Positions 12,301-26,300 of a DNA stretch of 64,000 bases are shown here, one piece after another. The DNA lies in assembly GCA_934045905.1 (NCBI GenBank), contig OW203763.1, forward strand, positions 21,937,108-22,001,107. Direction: 5' to 3'. This DNA is from Leuctra nigra (Eukaryota > Arthropoda > Insecta > Plecoptera > Leuctridae). The translations under genes were made by a program, and so were the position numbers. The notes beneath the pieces are model-generated. The model saw only the letters and a list, made by a program, of their open reading frames with translations, did no database searches and was not told the origin of the DNA. Each line of letters begins with the position of its first letter. Within the stretch, counting starts at the first letter, position 1.

Positions 12301-15300
12301 TAAATCACTTACATAATATCACGGACATCTTATCACTTCTTGTGTTTTATTTAAGTCGGCCAAAACTATCATAATGTGCTTTTAATTAAATATTTTTTAT
12401 AGTTCAAACACTCACTTACACTTACTTAACATGCACAAAATTAATAATAAAACTTTTTTATTTTGTTATTATAAATTATGATTAAAATTATAAATTACGT
12501 AAGTATTAAAAACGCAATCTAAAAGCTCTAATTCAAAAATTGTTTTATAATAAATTGAGTACAACCATGTGATAACATTATAGCACCTTAAGCTACAACC
12601 ATGAAAATGTCTAATTTTATATGATTAATGACACGTTTGCTTTGTACTGCATTATACTTTGTCACTGTGTTTTTGTCAACAATGATAGTTTTTCCAACAA
12701 TGTCTCTGAATTGTCATGGCTAGAATTGATTAGATTCTGCTGTCAAGTCCTGGAAGTTAGCTAGAAAAGACACTTCTCAATTGATTAACCTCCGATTCGA
12801 TCCACGACGAATTTCTATTCATTTTTTGTGTCTTATTCTTTGAAAGAAATAAGTTGAAGTGTGATCTCGGAAAGTACAAGGTGTAATACGGAAGAAGAAT
12901 TTTATCTCTGTGGTTAAATTGAGAGTGATCTTCGTGATGTGCTTTTATTTTAAAAGGTGTGAAAACTTGAATAGAGTGTGCAAGAAATGACAGATGACTT
13001 AACGATAATGATGAAAGGTATTACTATTTTTCTTCATATTACGTTGTTACATCTAAAAAAGAATATTTTTGTCTACATTGTTTTATTTGATGGTATTATC
13101 AAGGTTGACGTATTTAGGAATACACAGTCCGAATATTGTTTACAGAAAAAATTGAATATTGTCATACATCATGGTCCTTGAATTTCGTTTTTTGGACAAA
13201 TAAATAATTATCATATAATTACTTCCTTTTGCAAATTTACACAAATTAATTGGTTATAAAGGGTGTTATTTTTTTTAAAATAAAAATGATGAACAAGTGT
13301 TTAATGGTAGTGAATGTGAATGGATGTACGTCAGAAAGTATTTTTTTCAAGTGACTATACACAATAATATTTTAATCAAGAAATGTACTCTTACATATCT
13401 TAGCTGTTATTCTTCAAAATGTCTAGAGTAGGTATAGACAAGTCATCAGGGGAAATCCATTAAGCCACAACCTGTATCATTAATATAGCATCAATCTGAA
13501 TCCCAAGTTATTATTATATTCCTTGAGGAGGTGTCAACAATAAGTGACCTAGAGTAATTTCATTCGTTCACTTTGTATCAAGGGAGTTCCGAATCCGCGT
13601 AGAGAATTGTAAGTATAGAGTTTTACACGTAAACCGTAGAAAAAATGAATCACTATTACTTTCACTTGGAGTATAAAACCAAATGCAATGTCTGCGATGT
13701 GCCCAGTTCAATGTAATACCCACGAGCGGAGAACAAGTTATCATTTTACACGTTTATAAATAATTGGTCGAGTTTAAGTTTTCTGTGTTCAGCGGTTTCT
13801 TCATAACATTATATTGTTTTTATATCGAGTGAAAATTCAAGGTGAGAGTGACATCAGTACTGTTATTGATTTGTTGATGATACTTGTTTTTAGTCTTTTA
13901 AGTAGAGTTTTTAGTGAATTATTTTTCGGGGTGAAGAAATAGGCAAAAATTTATAAAATTTCATAATGTAGTTGTTTTTATTTTTGAATCAATGCGAGGT
14001 GGCAATTCTTATCTCATACAATTGTCGTTTCTCATTCTCATTTTAAAGTGGAATTAAATTGAAGTTAAGATTTACTTATTTGTTTTTGAAGACATATGGA
14101 AAAGTAAGTTCAATTTTAGATCAATTGATTGATAGATTGATTTATTTATTGATTGATTAATTGATTCTTCGTTGTTGCAAACATTTTATGCTCTGGATTT
14201 TAAAATCGCGTTGTACAGTTGACTCTAATATAATGTGTATAAACATAATTACCAAAACTATAATTTAAAAATTCACTTGTCGATTGTATGACTCTTAGTT
14301 CTTATTCTTAGTTGGAAACTTCTAGTACAGTAATAAACCTAATTAAATATGTAATTTTGTAGCTATTGTCACTATACACGATATAAATATCTGGCATAGT
14401 TGGAAATACTTTAGGCAGGCATTTAGAATATACCTGCATAATGTAAGCATATTACCAATTAATTAGCTAATGAAAGTCTGGAATAATGAATTACGTACGA
14501 GATTGTTTAGTGGAGCAAATAATAAGAAGTTAGGAAAACCCATACATATCTGCACAAATAATCAATATTCTCTCTGCTGCTAAAATATCCGTCTCTGCTT
14601 GGTCGATCATAATTATTATAGTATAAGTTACAGTCAATTACACATATGAAATTGAGGTGGTAGCAGAGGGGTCATGCTAATAATGAGGTCCTGATGTAGA
14701 CATACATTCCATTTATGATTTGTACGAATTCAACAATCATCTTAATTTCATTCAGTTATAAAGAAAGAAAATCTGTTATGTAGTAATTTACTGCATTATT
14801 TGATAAGTGTCAAAGTTTCAGTTCTTGACATTGTCTCTTGAACAGTATAAAATGAGAGTACGAGATTTTTAAAAATATTTCTTAAGAAAAATATGTTCTT
14901 TCGTGTAATGCAAACTGTGTACATTGCTTAACAAAAAGCGATTTGGTACGCAAATATTTCATTCACATTTGCGGTTTTATTTTTATGTAACACATTTTAC
15001 GTTTATAATGAGATGGCAGGTGGGCTAACAGTTTGTAAATGCGTGTATCCCGTGTAATAAGAACTCTATAGAGGTGTTGCTATAACACCTTATTGTGAGC
15101 GTATGTCGAATCAGTAAGTTTAAGGTTACATCCGGCGAGAAAATATATTGACAAATACCTACTAGGTGCCGATGTAAAGTAATGGTACAATAATGAATAC
15201 ATTGAGGGCATTGTACTTCCTTTTCGTTGAATCAATATTATTTTTGTTTTATTTGAAAGGTATTAAGGTCGATTCACACAAACGTTCAAAGTTTCGCGAC

Positions 15301-16495
15301 CCGAATCACCGATCCAAAATTTAGTGTGAACTGTGAACAGTGGAGTCAGTAAGTAAATAAGTAAGATATTATTATCTTTAATAGTGTTAGAGGTATAGAT
15401 GTGTACATGGTTTTGCCCTCGCAATTGAGTTCGGAAGTTTGCATTTTCAACATGATTCTAAATACGGACCGTTCGGAACTTCTAAGTTTCAAATGGATTT
15501 TACAATAATATTCACTAATAAAATACAAATAAAACTGGTGGTCATGTTTGGCGTTTAATATTAATGGTAAAATGTACTTAGATAGTCACTGCTTGATATA
15601 AGGAAATGTGTGTTGAATATCGACAATTCATAACTCCCATTTCTTATTATTTTCGTATCTACGTTCACATTTCATCAGGAGAGTCATCACCATCAAAGGC
15701 TTCAATTCCTGATGGCAGGGGATGGAGACCATAAAATGTTAATAACTTGGTTTGAGGTTATGTGTGACCTCACAAAAGACGATTAAAATGACATAAAGAG
15801 GAAGAAAATATTATCTGAGCTGTCTTCAGGTACAAAGTCAGAATACTCTTCAAAGGACTCAGCCAACATTATGTGATGTGAAAGAAAAAAAAAATCTTGT
15901 CTGATCTTGTCACAGAGTCGCTTTTGGCTCGCAAGGAATAAAATATTTTGTAAAACCAAAACACTTTTGTAGATGTCAGCGCTTTAGTAATTAAAACGGA
16001 AGGCAAACTTCAAAAAATATCCCCTAATACGTGAAACGAGATAACATTAAAATCTCAATATTTTAAAAAATGTTGGTTGGTAAGTTTGGCTCGGAACCCT
16101 TCAATTGTTAAATATATTTTATATCATTTCAAGAAAGATCGATTATGCAGCCTGCTGCAGACACATTTTTGGTAACGATATGAGACGAATGAGTTGATGA
16201 AATGAATTGATATTTTAAATATGAATTGATCAAAGTTAAACTTAGGATTTTAAATAGATACATTTTTAAAATTTTCTTCGTTATTAGTAATAACTAATAA
16301 TTGGCTTATGTTTTGGTGAATATCGATTATTTTATTTTGTTGATGGGCGCCTTTTAAAAATAAAATAAAAAAATGTGCCAAGTTACAACCATCAGGACAT
16401 CCATGAAAAACATGCGTGTAAAATTTGACATCAATTCGTTCACGGGTTTGGTCTCCAATCGTATCCGAATAAGTTTAGTTTTGCGCGGTTTTATT

Positions 16496-16736
16496 ACATT
16501 AGATTAGATTAGATTATTATTGTTTAACGGCGCGTCAACGGCGAGGTTCAGTTTTATTACAAGCGGCAACTATTTCACAAGACACGCATCAAAAATAATA
16601 TTACTGCTAATATGTATATACAATCAAACTGATCATGTGAACATCCTATCAGAGTGATACTTAGGAAACATAAGTACAACAAAAAATAAAATAACAAAAA
16701 TCACGAAACATTTTGTTATCCTCAACATTGCTCCTA
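16496..16736. repeat. Probable interspersed repeat with (ATTAG)n end
   Basis: Short ATTAG array followed by TTATTATTGTTTAACGGCG and a GC-richer stretch, abutting the SINE at 16737. No coding content. The class is not determined. Confidence 0.35.
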
Positions 16737-16976
16737 GGCTAATGGCGACGGATGAATGATTATGATGATGATTAGGAGATGATGGTGAAGAGTAGGTACG
16801 GATGGAAAGTGGGAAGGAGGCGGCCGTGGCCTATTAGTAGGTTACCTTCCCAGCATTTGCCTGTCGACTGAGGGAACACCACGAAAAACCCCAGTCAGGA
16901 AAGACGGCCGCGGGTATCGAACCCCATACCTCCGGAATACAAGTTCAGAGAGTTACCTCTGAACCACACCTGTTCC
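16737..16976 (-). repeat. tRNA-derived SINE (family 1), minus strand
   Basis: Reverse complement of the family copy at 43229-43502: shared blocks include GGCGGCCGTGGCCTATTAGT, CAGCATTTGCCTGTCGACTG and CCTCCGGAATAC. The promoter boxes are mutated. It lies in the spacer upstream of gene B. Confidence 0.8.
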
Positions 16977-19900
16977 GTTTTCTTATATCATTTTATATCC
17001 TTTCCTTTATATTAGCTTCTTGAGTCCAGTAAAAATAATATGCGTTATTCTTCAGTCAGCCGTCCATTATACGTTATTGATGAATCATTAAATATTTTAT
17101 CTACCGATGCAAATGTATACTCTAGGTTTGCACTTTTTCTACTACATTTCTATAATTTACAACTACACATCAATTAATTATACATTATAAAGGTGTCAAT
17201 TACACTGAGAACAAATAAATGCAAATAGCGTTTTACTTTTTCTTCTATTTTTAAACGTTTATGACGATTTGCATCAAAGAGTTTAAGAATCCTCAAACCG
17301 TAAAAAGATGTAGACGGAATAAAATAATATGTCAATTCCCCTCTCACAATGCAAAGCTCCAATCGTTAGTTATAACGATATACATTAAAATTATATTACT
17401 TCAATGAACTCGCCAGTCGTATTTATCTTGTCAATTATTTGTTTTATTGATTCCCGCCTTTCGGATGGTTATCTTTCCAAGTATGTACATACAACTGCGC
17501 ATGATTTCTCGTAAAAAATACTAAAAAAATATGTTTATTTAAAAATGTGTATTTATAAAAAAAACTTATTTTGTATTAATTATTAATTAATTTAAAAAAA
17601 ATATATATGTTTTCTGCACGAAAAAAATAATATTTGGTCAAAGTAACATCACTTGGATAGAAATATTCAAGATAATCTAAATTAATAAAAGAGTAGAGGT
17701 GAATGAATTACATAATTGCTTCGTTCCAGAACTAATTGCAAGACAACCGAAATTTCCCGAGTCAATGAATGTTCTTAATTCAATACCATAAAAAACAGCT
17801 CTTACGTAACGTTTCTAAGACCCAATCGAATTGTTTGTGACATGCCAGTCATGGTAGATATACGTGAATTGGTTTGAGGTACAAAACCAAGGTTGTGCAT
17901 TATCTAACATATTATATAGAATAAGTGAACGTATTGAAACTATTATCCATACTTTCGTTTTTCCATTGTGCGTGTATCAACTTCGTGCAATTAATAAGAA
18001 GTAGCCTATTTTTTTAGTATAATGGACTACTAATGAAGAGAGAGATATCAATTCAGGGTCATTAACTGTGCTTGTCTCCGGAGGTATAAATTCTAATATA
18101 TTTCCAATTGGTTAACCCATTTAAATACATAATTATATCAAACATTTAAATAATAATCCCGTATTGTGGTATTGGAGCCCACTCCTATTTGCGTGTAGAA
18201 ATTGTTTAAGTGATACCAATTGAAAATGAAAGAATTCAACTTACATAAGTTATGTAGAGAATGAATATGTTGTTGGCAAGGTCTTGATATCTATATATAT
18301 TGATTAATTAAACAAAAGAGATGTAATCTTGGAAACCCATTGTCACTGCCAAAGAAACCGACATGTTACACTTTCTCCTTCGAAATGTTTAAACCTTCCG
18401 GACATCTGTCATAATGACTAAATACAAGCATTGAAACATGACCATACCAAAATTATTGTCAATGTGACGAACTTACTTACGCCGAATACCTTTCCATCCG
18501 TATAGCAAACTCCATCATATTTTTCTTATTTTATCTCAAGGAAATAGAATATTCGGTTCATTGGAATCACAAATGTTGGTAATTTAGTTTAGTATATATA
18601 GATTCAAAAATATATTTTATCAAATTATACTCATAATTTTGCATATCACATTCCATAATGGGTGCTATGTACTTTCTATTCATAGTTTGGCGTTGGCGTA
18701 CAAGTCCCTTGAAATATTGCAATTGCCAATTACGACTAAATTGCTTTTGATGTGATACGTTTCCTTCCGCTTTAAGTTAATCAATATTCTAAAATAGCAA
18801 ATTGAACTTTAAATTATAGTTACATGTAAATAATTACGTAAATTGACTGCAAAAGAAACTGCATCTTTTCCTATATGATTTACGATACTTTCAATAATAA
18901 TTTAATGGCTATACAAGATGGATGCACATGCACAAATTAGAAGTGTTACCGTTATGCTTTGCACATGAACATAATTATCTATATTTTTCATAAGAAGTAT
19001 TATTAAGTCAACTGATCACAATGATTTGAAAGTTTTAATAGGCTATTAAGATCTTGTCAAAATATACATAAGTAAATAGCAAAACTTGATAGTTATCATT
19101 CACAAATAAATTAATTTTTAAGCTTGTAAATTTAACATCTTCGATGGCATTACATAATGTATAATGTCTCGTCTCAAAGAAGCCAATCATCTAAGAAGTT
19201 AAATATTTAAAATACTTCCTTAATACAACGTCATTCTTGAATCACATCCTGCCTTTCATCTTATTGTTCAGTCTCGGAACAGTTTATAAGTTAATTACCA
19301 TAACCTAACACTTCTAGCATCTTCTAGACTGCAATGAAAGAATGCGCCAGAAGATTCATCCTAAAATCTCTTTTCGTATCATGAAAGTGATTCAATTATC
19401 AAATAAAAAACAAATTACATGTTCTATAGTCTCAAATATTAGACAGTAATCGAAAGTCTAGTATTAATAAAGAAAAATAGTGAAGCGTGATTGAGAAGAC
19501 ATTTGATACGGGATGCATAACAGAAAGTAGTTCTTACCTAAAACAAAAGTTAAATCCAATTATTTAGCTTGAACATTCTTCAAATTAAAAAAATTGGGAA
19601 GTTTGTTCTGAAGAAGTTGAAACCACCTTGTTTAAAAGGCGCACAATTTACCGACAGAGTCTGCATGTACCAGTTGCAAGAGAATTAGACAAAAACATAG
19701 TTCAGGTATTTCGTTCTTTAATATACAGTGAAAGTAGGTACCTAGAATTAGAGCAAATTCATTTTACCTAAACACATAAAAATAATTATTTAATTAATAC
19801 AATTGTGTACGTAAAATGTTTAATGTATCATAAATGTGACAATTTATGTCACAAAATGACATATTTACTAGACTGAAATATTTATAAATTTAAAGGTTAA

Positions 19901-20301
19901 ATAACCAATAAAAAGTTACATTCTTAGATAAATTATTTACTTTCGCTATAGGTTAACAGTTAAATAAGGCATTAACTAGATGCTTTATGCAGAATGCAGA
20001 TTCAGCCCTAAGGTGCTGTATCAATTCAAGCACTTTTTTGTAATAACCACGTAATCTCTCAGGCTATTATAGATTAACTTGTTAACATTACTCTTGTAAA
20101 ATAGTTCTAATGAATGCATCATATTGAGATAGAATTACTTAACTATGTAAATGGTAATGTTCAATTATGTGGTAAAAGGACATGATATAGATGTCGATCA
20201 CTTCTAATATTACGTGAAAGTGAACGATATAATGTAAACTAGGTGTTATTTGAATGTAATAAAAACATGTATGTTTTTTGTTACAGATTGCTCATTAGAG
20301 A

Positions 20302-23300
20302 ATGCCTCATTGGCTTTTAACTATTATAGGTCCATTATGGATTCTAGCACAAACAAGTGGCGAACACCAAATTGTTTTCCACGATACAGAAAGAACATTT
20401 CACGGTAAATCATTAAATTTTTTACATTTTCATATGCCGTGACCAACCGTGACCAATGAGTGACCAAATAAAAACATTACTCTATGATCTTGGTTTGCAA
20501 TCATATCAATCATTTAAACATAATCAATTGTGGTAATACAACAAAGTTAACAGCACAATGTACTTCCGTGAAACGTTTAAAACAAATTACCTTTCGTTGA
20601 TCACTCTTGGTCATTGTCATATGTGCAAAATAAGTGGGATTCTAATTTATAATACCTATAGCATTTGTTAAAACGTATAAAACGTATGATGCTTAAACGT
20701 ATGACGTTTCTATAAATAATATCAATACATACTTGAAAGTGGAACAAACAATGGAAACATCAATAAGTTTATAACACAATTATATCAAGTTTTATTGTTA
20801 CCATAACTGAGATCACACCATGTCAACATGTCAGCTCTTTCACATGTTTCAAAGTGACTCAATCTGCTATAGGTGTCGGTCCACACCAGCGATCATACAA
20901 CATCTTCCGTTCCCCGGCAGGTAACGAGGAATTCGCCAAACTTCACGGTGATTTCGCTGATTCCGATCATCATTCTCATTCTCATCAACGCCCACATCAT
21001 TTCCAATCATTCTTCACTGATGCACCCAGTGAAACGAGCTTCCATGGAGCCTTCGCACCTCAGGCACCTGATTTTCACACTCAGCAGTTCTCGACGCCTA
21101 TCCAGTAAGTGAATACTTATTTATAAGCTCTGTGTAACGCGTTGATAAGCGAGTAAAAGACGGGGAACGAGGAAAAGGACAGCTAACAATCTTTCAGGTA
21201 GTTTCTTTTCCATGTGCTATTTATGGAAAATTCTCAAAATGCATTCACAAAATTGGAGATCTAAAGTTTTAAAATTGTTAACAATTAAAATAATTGTAAT
21301 CAAAATGTGTTACAATTTTGTTCAAATTATACCGAAAAAGTGGAATAACCGTTCGCTACTCTCGCTCATGAAAAACGTAATTGTTTAATAAATTCTTACG
21401 AAATTGTCAGAAACTAGGTGACAAAGATTAGAAGACAAACATAACTTTAAACTGGATTATAATATAGTGAATTTTCTGGAAAACTTCTAATGTAGTCCTG
21501 ATGTTATGAAACATAACGAACTCTCACTTGCCCGAAGACCTATCAAATTTTAATTACATTTTCTCGTTTTCAAATCCATTATTTGATTATTCAAATATAT
21601 TCCAACATGCGAATATTTTCTTTTCAATATAGATCTATCTGTAAATATTTATTTTTCTATTTTCTTTGATAAAACTATTATTTTACATAATCTCTAATAC
21701 CAGCAAGTCATTTGATTATCTCACTCCTGATTACACATTTCTCTCAACAAGTTAATTCATTCCTTCAAGCTGCCGATTAGCTGGGCGTCAGAAACTAGGT
21801 GTTATTGCAACAATTATTATTGCAAAGAAAATAAAGAGAAAGCGAAATTATTGAAGAAAAGTCTAGAAATTGCAGAAAGAGAATATAGTAAAACTTTATT
21901 GCCAAGTTCAAGGGAACAATTATAAAACGATGAAACGATGAAGTGTTATTCCCATGCCCATAATTTTAATGTCTTGTTGAGATACTAGAAATCACTTCTC
22001 TCAACATACTTTGCACTGTTATGGTGTTAATTAGCAAAGTGTAATTTTGTTGTGGCTGATTGACCTTAAGCCGTAAGGCATTACTTTCGATTCACGCTGT
22101 CATTAGCACAATACAAGATGTATTCAATTATAGAATTAAATATTGTCCTCTTATTACAATTTCACAAGGCTTTGATCCCTATAGTTAAACATATTATGGT
22201 TAAGATTTGCAAATATAATTTTACTTTCGACTTGCGATGCTAATTCTGTAATTTTCCTTCCTTAATAGCCAAAGTCAATTGCTTCGGATTCATTTTTACA
22301 GAAAGATATTCAGAATGTATAAAATGAAGGAGAGGAAAATAATAATTGATATGTCATTATATTACATAATAAGTAGGTATAATACTGTTAATAACTGTAG
22401 TTACTGTTCTGCAACTAAGCTAATTGCAACATGCTAAGATTATGAACATGATTGTGAGATAATGATATAGACAATGGGAGGGAGGCGGTCGTGGCCTATG
22501 AGCAGGGATCCATCGAAGCAATACTTCATTCAGGAAGCTCGGCTCAGGGAACAGAACCTGGGACTCCAGGTCTAGGGCACGAAACCTGGGACTCTAGAGT
22601 TCAGGTCCAGGGAACAGAGCCTGGGACTCTAATGTTCAGGTCCAGGGAATAGCACCTGATACTCTAGAGTTCAGGTCCAGGGAATAGCACCTGATACTCT
22701 AGAGTTCAGGTCCAGGGAATAGCACCTGATACTCTAGAGTTCAGGTCCAAGGAATAGCACCTGATACTCTAGAGTTCAGGTCCAGGGAATAGCACCTGAT
22801 ACTCTAGAGTTCAGGTCCAGGGAATAGCACCTGATACTCTAGAGTTCAGGTCCAAGGAATAGCACCTGATACTCTAGAGTTCAGGTCCAGGGAATAGCAC
22901 CTGATACTCTAGAGTTCAGGTCCAAGGAATAGCACCTGATACTCTAGAGTTCAGGTCCAGGGAATAGCACCTGATACTCTAGAGTTCAGGTCCAAGGAAT
23001 AGCACCTGATACTCTAGAGTTCAGGTCCAGGGAATAGCACCTGATACTCTAGAGTTCAGGTCCAGGGAATAGCACCTGATACTCTAGAGTTCAGGTCCAA
23101 GGAATAGCACCTGATACTCTAGAGTTCAGGTCCAGGGAATAGCACCTGATACTCTAGAGTTCAGGTCCAGGGAATAGCACCTGATACTCTAGAGTTCAGG
23201 TCCAAGGAATAGCACCTGATACTCTAGAGTTCAGGTCCAGGGAATAGCACCTGATACTCTAGAGTTCAGGTCCAGGGAACAGAGCCTGGGACTCTAGAGT

Positions 23301-26300
23301 TCAGGTCCAGGGAATAGCACCTGATACTCTAGAGTTCAGGTCCAAGGAATAGCACCTGATACTCTAGAGTTCAGGTCCAGGGAATAGCACCTGATACTCT
23401 AGAGTTCAGGTCCAGGGAATAGCACCTGATACTCTAGAGTTCAGGTCCAAGGAATAGCACCTGATACTCTAGAGTTCAGGTCCAGGGAATAGCACCTGAT
23501 ACTCTAGAGTTCAGGTCCAGGGAATAGCACCTGATACTCTAGAGTTCAGGTCCAAGGAATAGCACCTGATACTCTAGAGTTCAGGTCCAGGGAATAGCAC
23601 CTGATACTCTAGAGTTCAGGTCCAGGGAACAGAGCCTGGGACTCTAATGTTCAGGTCCAGGGAATAGCACCTGATACTCTAGAGTTCAGGTCCAAGGAAT
23701 AGCACCTGATACTCTAGAGTTCAGGTCCAGGGAATAGCACCTGATACTCTAGAGTTCAGGTCCAGGGAATAGCACCTGATACTCTAGAGTTCAGGTCCAA
23801 GGAATAGCACCTGATACTCTAGAGTTCAGGTCCAGGGAATAGCACCTGATACTCTAGAGTTCAGGTCCAGGGAATAGCACCTGATACTCTAGAGTTCAGG
23901 TCCAAGGAATAGCACCTGATACTCTAGAGTTCAGGTCCAGGGAATAGCACCTGATACTCTAGAGTTCAGGTCCAGGGAACAGAGCCTGGGACTCTAGAGT
24001 TCAGGTCCAGGGAATAGCACCTGATACTCTAGAGTTCAGGTCCAGGGAACAGAACCTGGGACTCCAGAGTTCAGGTCCAGGGAACAGAACCTGGGACTCT
24101 AGAGTTCAGGCCCAGAGAACAGAACCTGGGACTCCAGAGTTCAGGTCCAGGGAACAGAATCTGGAACTCTATAGTTCAGGCCCAGGGAACAGAACCTGGG
24201 ACTCCAGAGTTCAGGCCCAGGGAACAGAACCTGGACTCTAGAGTTCAGGCCCAGAGAACAGAACCTGGGACTCCAGAGTTCAGGTCCAGGGCTATCCTTG
24301 GTACATGCGATTATTTATTCCTGATACAATTTTATCCCTTAAAGGACAATAAAATTACATCCCCCTCGATGAGTGCTTCACTTTGTGACAGATGGCGTGA
24401 TAGGCGTTGTCATGTTTTGATGGAGATAAAAAGAAACTGTTATTACTAATTATCATATATTTTCATTGTTTCGATCAAATAAAAAATATTTGTGTTCTAT
24501 TTTATCAAATTAATTATTAAATACTTACAAGTGCTTGTCATTACTTTCTTCGAGCCTGTATTACTTCATAAATGAATGGTGGGGAGGAAAGTGATTTTGT
24601 GATGTAATTATTTATAATGACTTTTCAATTACTGAAATCATTGATTGGTGACTTCATTTGATGTGTTTTATTGACAGTTTGGTGTGAAATTTTTTAGATT
24701 TCATAACTTCGTGCCTGGTTTCGGCGGTTTCGGAAGCGCCGCTCCCCCACCCATGTGCCCCGTGCCTGTAGTGGGCCCCTGCGCCAACTCAAAATACCGC
24801 ACAATAGACGGATCATGTAACAACATAGGTAACCCGAACTGGGGGATGGCAATGACGACCTATAATCGATTAGCACCACCAAAATACGGCGATGGTAAGT
24901 TTCAAACATTTCGCTTATTAGTGATACTGATCCATAACGTGATATTGTAAATTTATTGACATTCTTTTTTGTAAATGCCTACACAATAATAATAAAATTA
25001 CCGTAGTGTGAAAGTAGTGTAAACTAAAAATCTCACAAAGTAAATATTGAAAAAAATATGGAATCATCACACTGAAAAATCAGGAAAACAAAAAGTAGAA
25101 GAATCTCGCAACTTAAAAATTACAAAAATAAGATAATAATAATAATATCGGGGTCTTGTTGGAGGAGGTCTTTAAGTCAACAAATTTGAAACGGAGATAA
25201 TTAAATGTTAAGATTTGAGGATCACACTAAAGGGTCAAAAGGTAAAACAAATCGATGCAATATATTAAATGATATGTTTTGTCTGTAATAACATACCTAT
25301 AGTGTCTCGAATGATGTTAGTAACGCTAAAGAAATTTATTATCACATCACACACTTTTCTCATCAAACTAAAATACTTGCCCATATTGAAATACCAAATT
25401 TTTTGTATTTCTTCTTACATCGTGGACTTGAAACTTTCATACATTAAAAAGCTAATTTCCTAAAATTTTCCTACACAAAAGACGGATTTTTGAAAAAAAT
25501 CACTTTTTCTCCAAGACCACGATGTAAAAAAAAATCATGTGAACAATATAATGACTCACCACCCACGATGTTTTGCCGCCACGCCATGCGTCTAAAAGTC
25601 CCCCCCCCCCCCAATCTTATTGATGTTTTTAATGAATAATATAATTCCAGGAATCCAGACCCCTACAGTATCTGTAACAGGAAGAGATCTACCTGGCGCC
25701 AGGATTGTAAGCGCCGTTTTGTTCCCTGACGCTGACGTGCCTGATCCGAAGTGGACGCTGGCTGCCATGCAGTATGGACAGATCATAACACACGACATGT
25801 CAATGGCATTCGGCACCACACAAGCCAGTGAGTTATATTTCATTTTGATAATACGTACGATGATGATAGGGAGATGGTAAAGGGTGCAGGCGTGGCCTAT
25901 TAGTGGGGAACCTTCCCCGCATTTGCCGCTAGACTGAGGTAAACTAAGGAAGTAGGTACGTGGGCATCGAACTACGGACCACCTAAGTTAGGCTAAGGAC
26001 TATGGAGGTTGAGGTTGAGTATGATGATGATAGGGAAATAATAAAGGGGGCGGCCGTGGCTTATTAGTGGGACCTTCCCATCATTTGCCCGTCGACTAGG
26101 AACATTGTTGGGACGTATCTAGATACGTAGATACAGTATCTAGATACGTTTTGTGTATCTATATCTAGATACAATTATTTCCACTTAACTGTATCTGTAT
26201 CTAGATACAATTATGACTATCTTTGTATCGAGATGCATAAATACGTTTTGTTTGGAAAATTCTTAAAATTTGAAATTCGCACTACATATTTCGCTTCAAA

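Larger units (their letters stand above)
9347..20286. other. Spacer between genes A and B, no supported gene
   Basis: Very AT-rich. Open frames are at most 95 codons and show no motif or splice-joined homology. It holds the gene A 3' UTR at its left end, a (GATTA)-type run near 16498-16515, a SINE at 16737-16976 and AT-rich tracts (17510-17640). An untranslated first exon and promoter of gene B should lie here, since 20287 follows a splice acceptor, but I cannot place them. Confidence 0.6.

Noticed and set aside
22564..24288. CRISPR-like array or coding repeat
   Set aside because: Units are contiguous with no unique spacers and no long open frame; it is a minisatellite in a eukaryotic intron.
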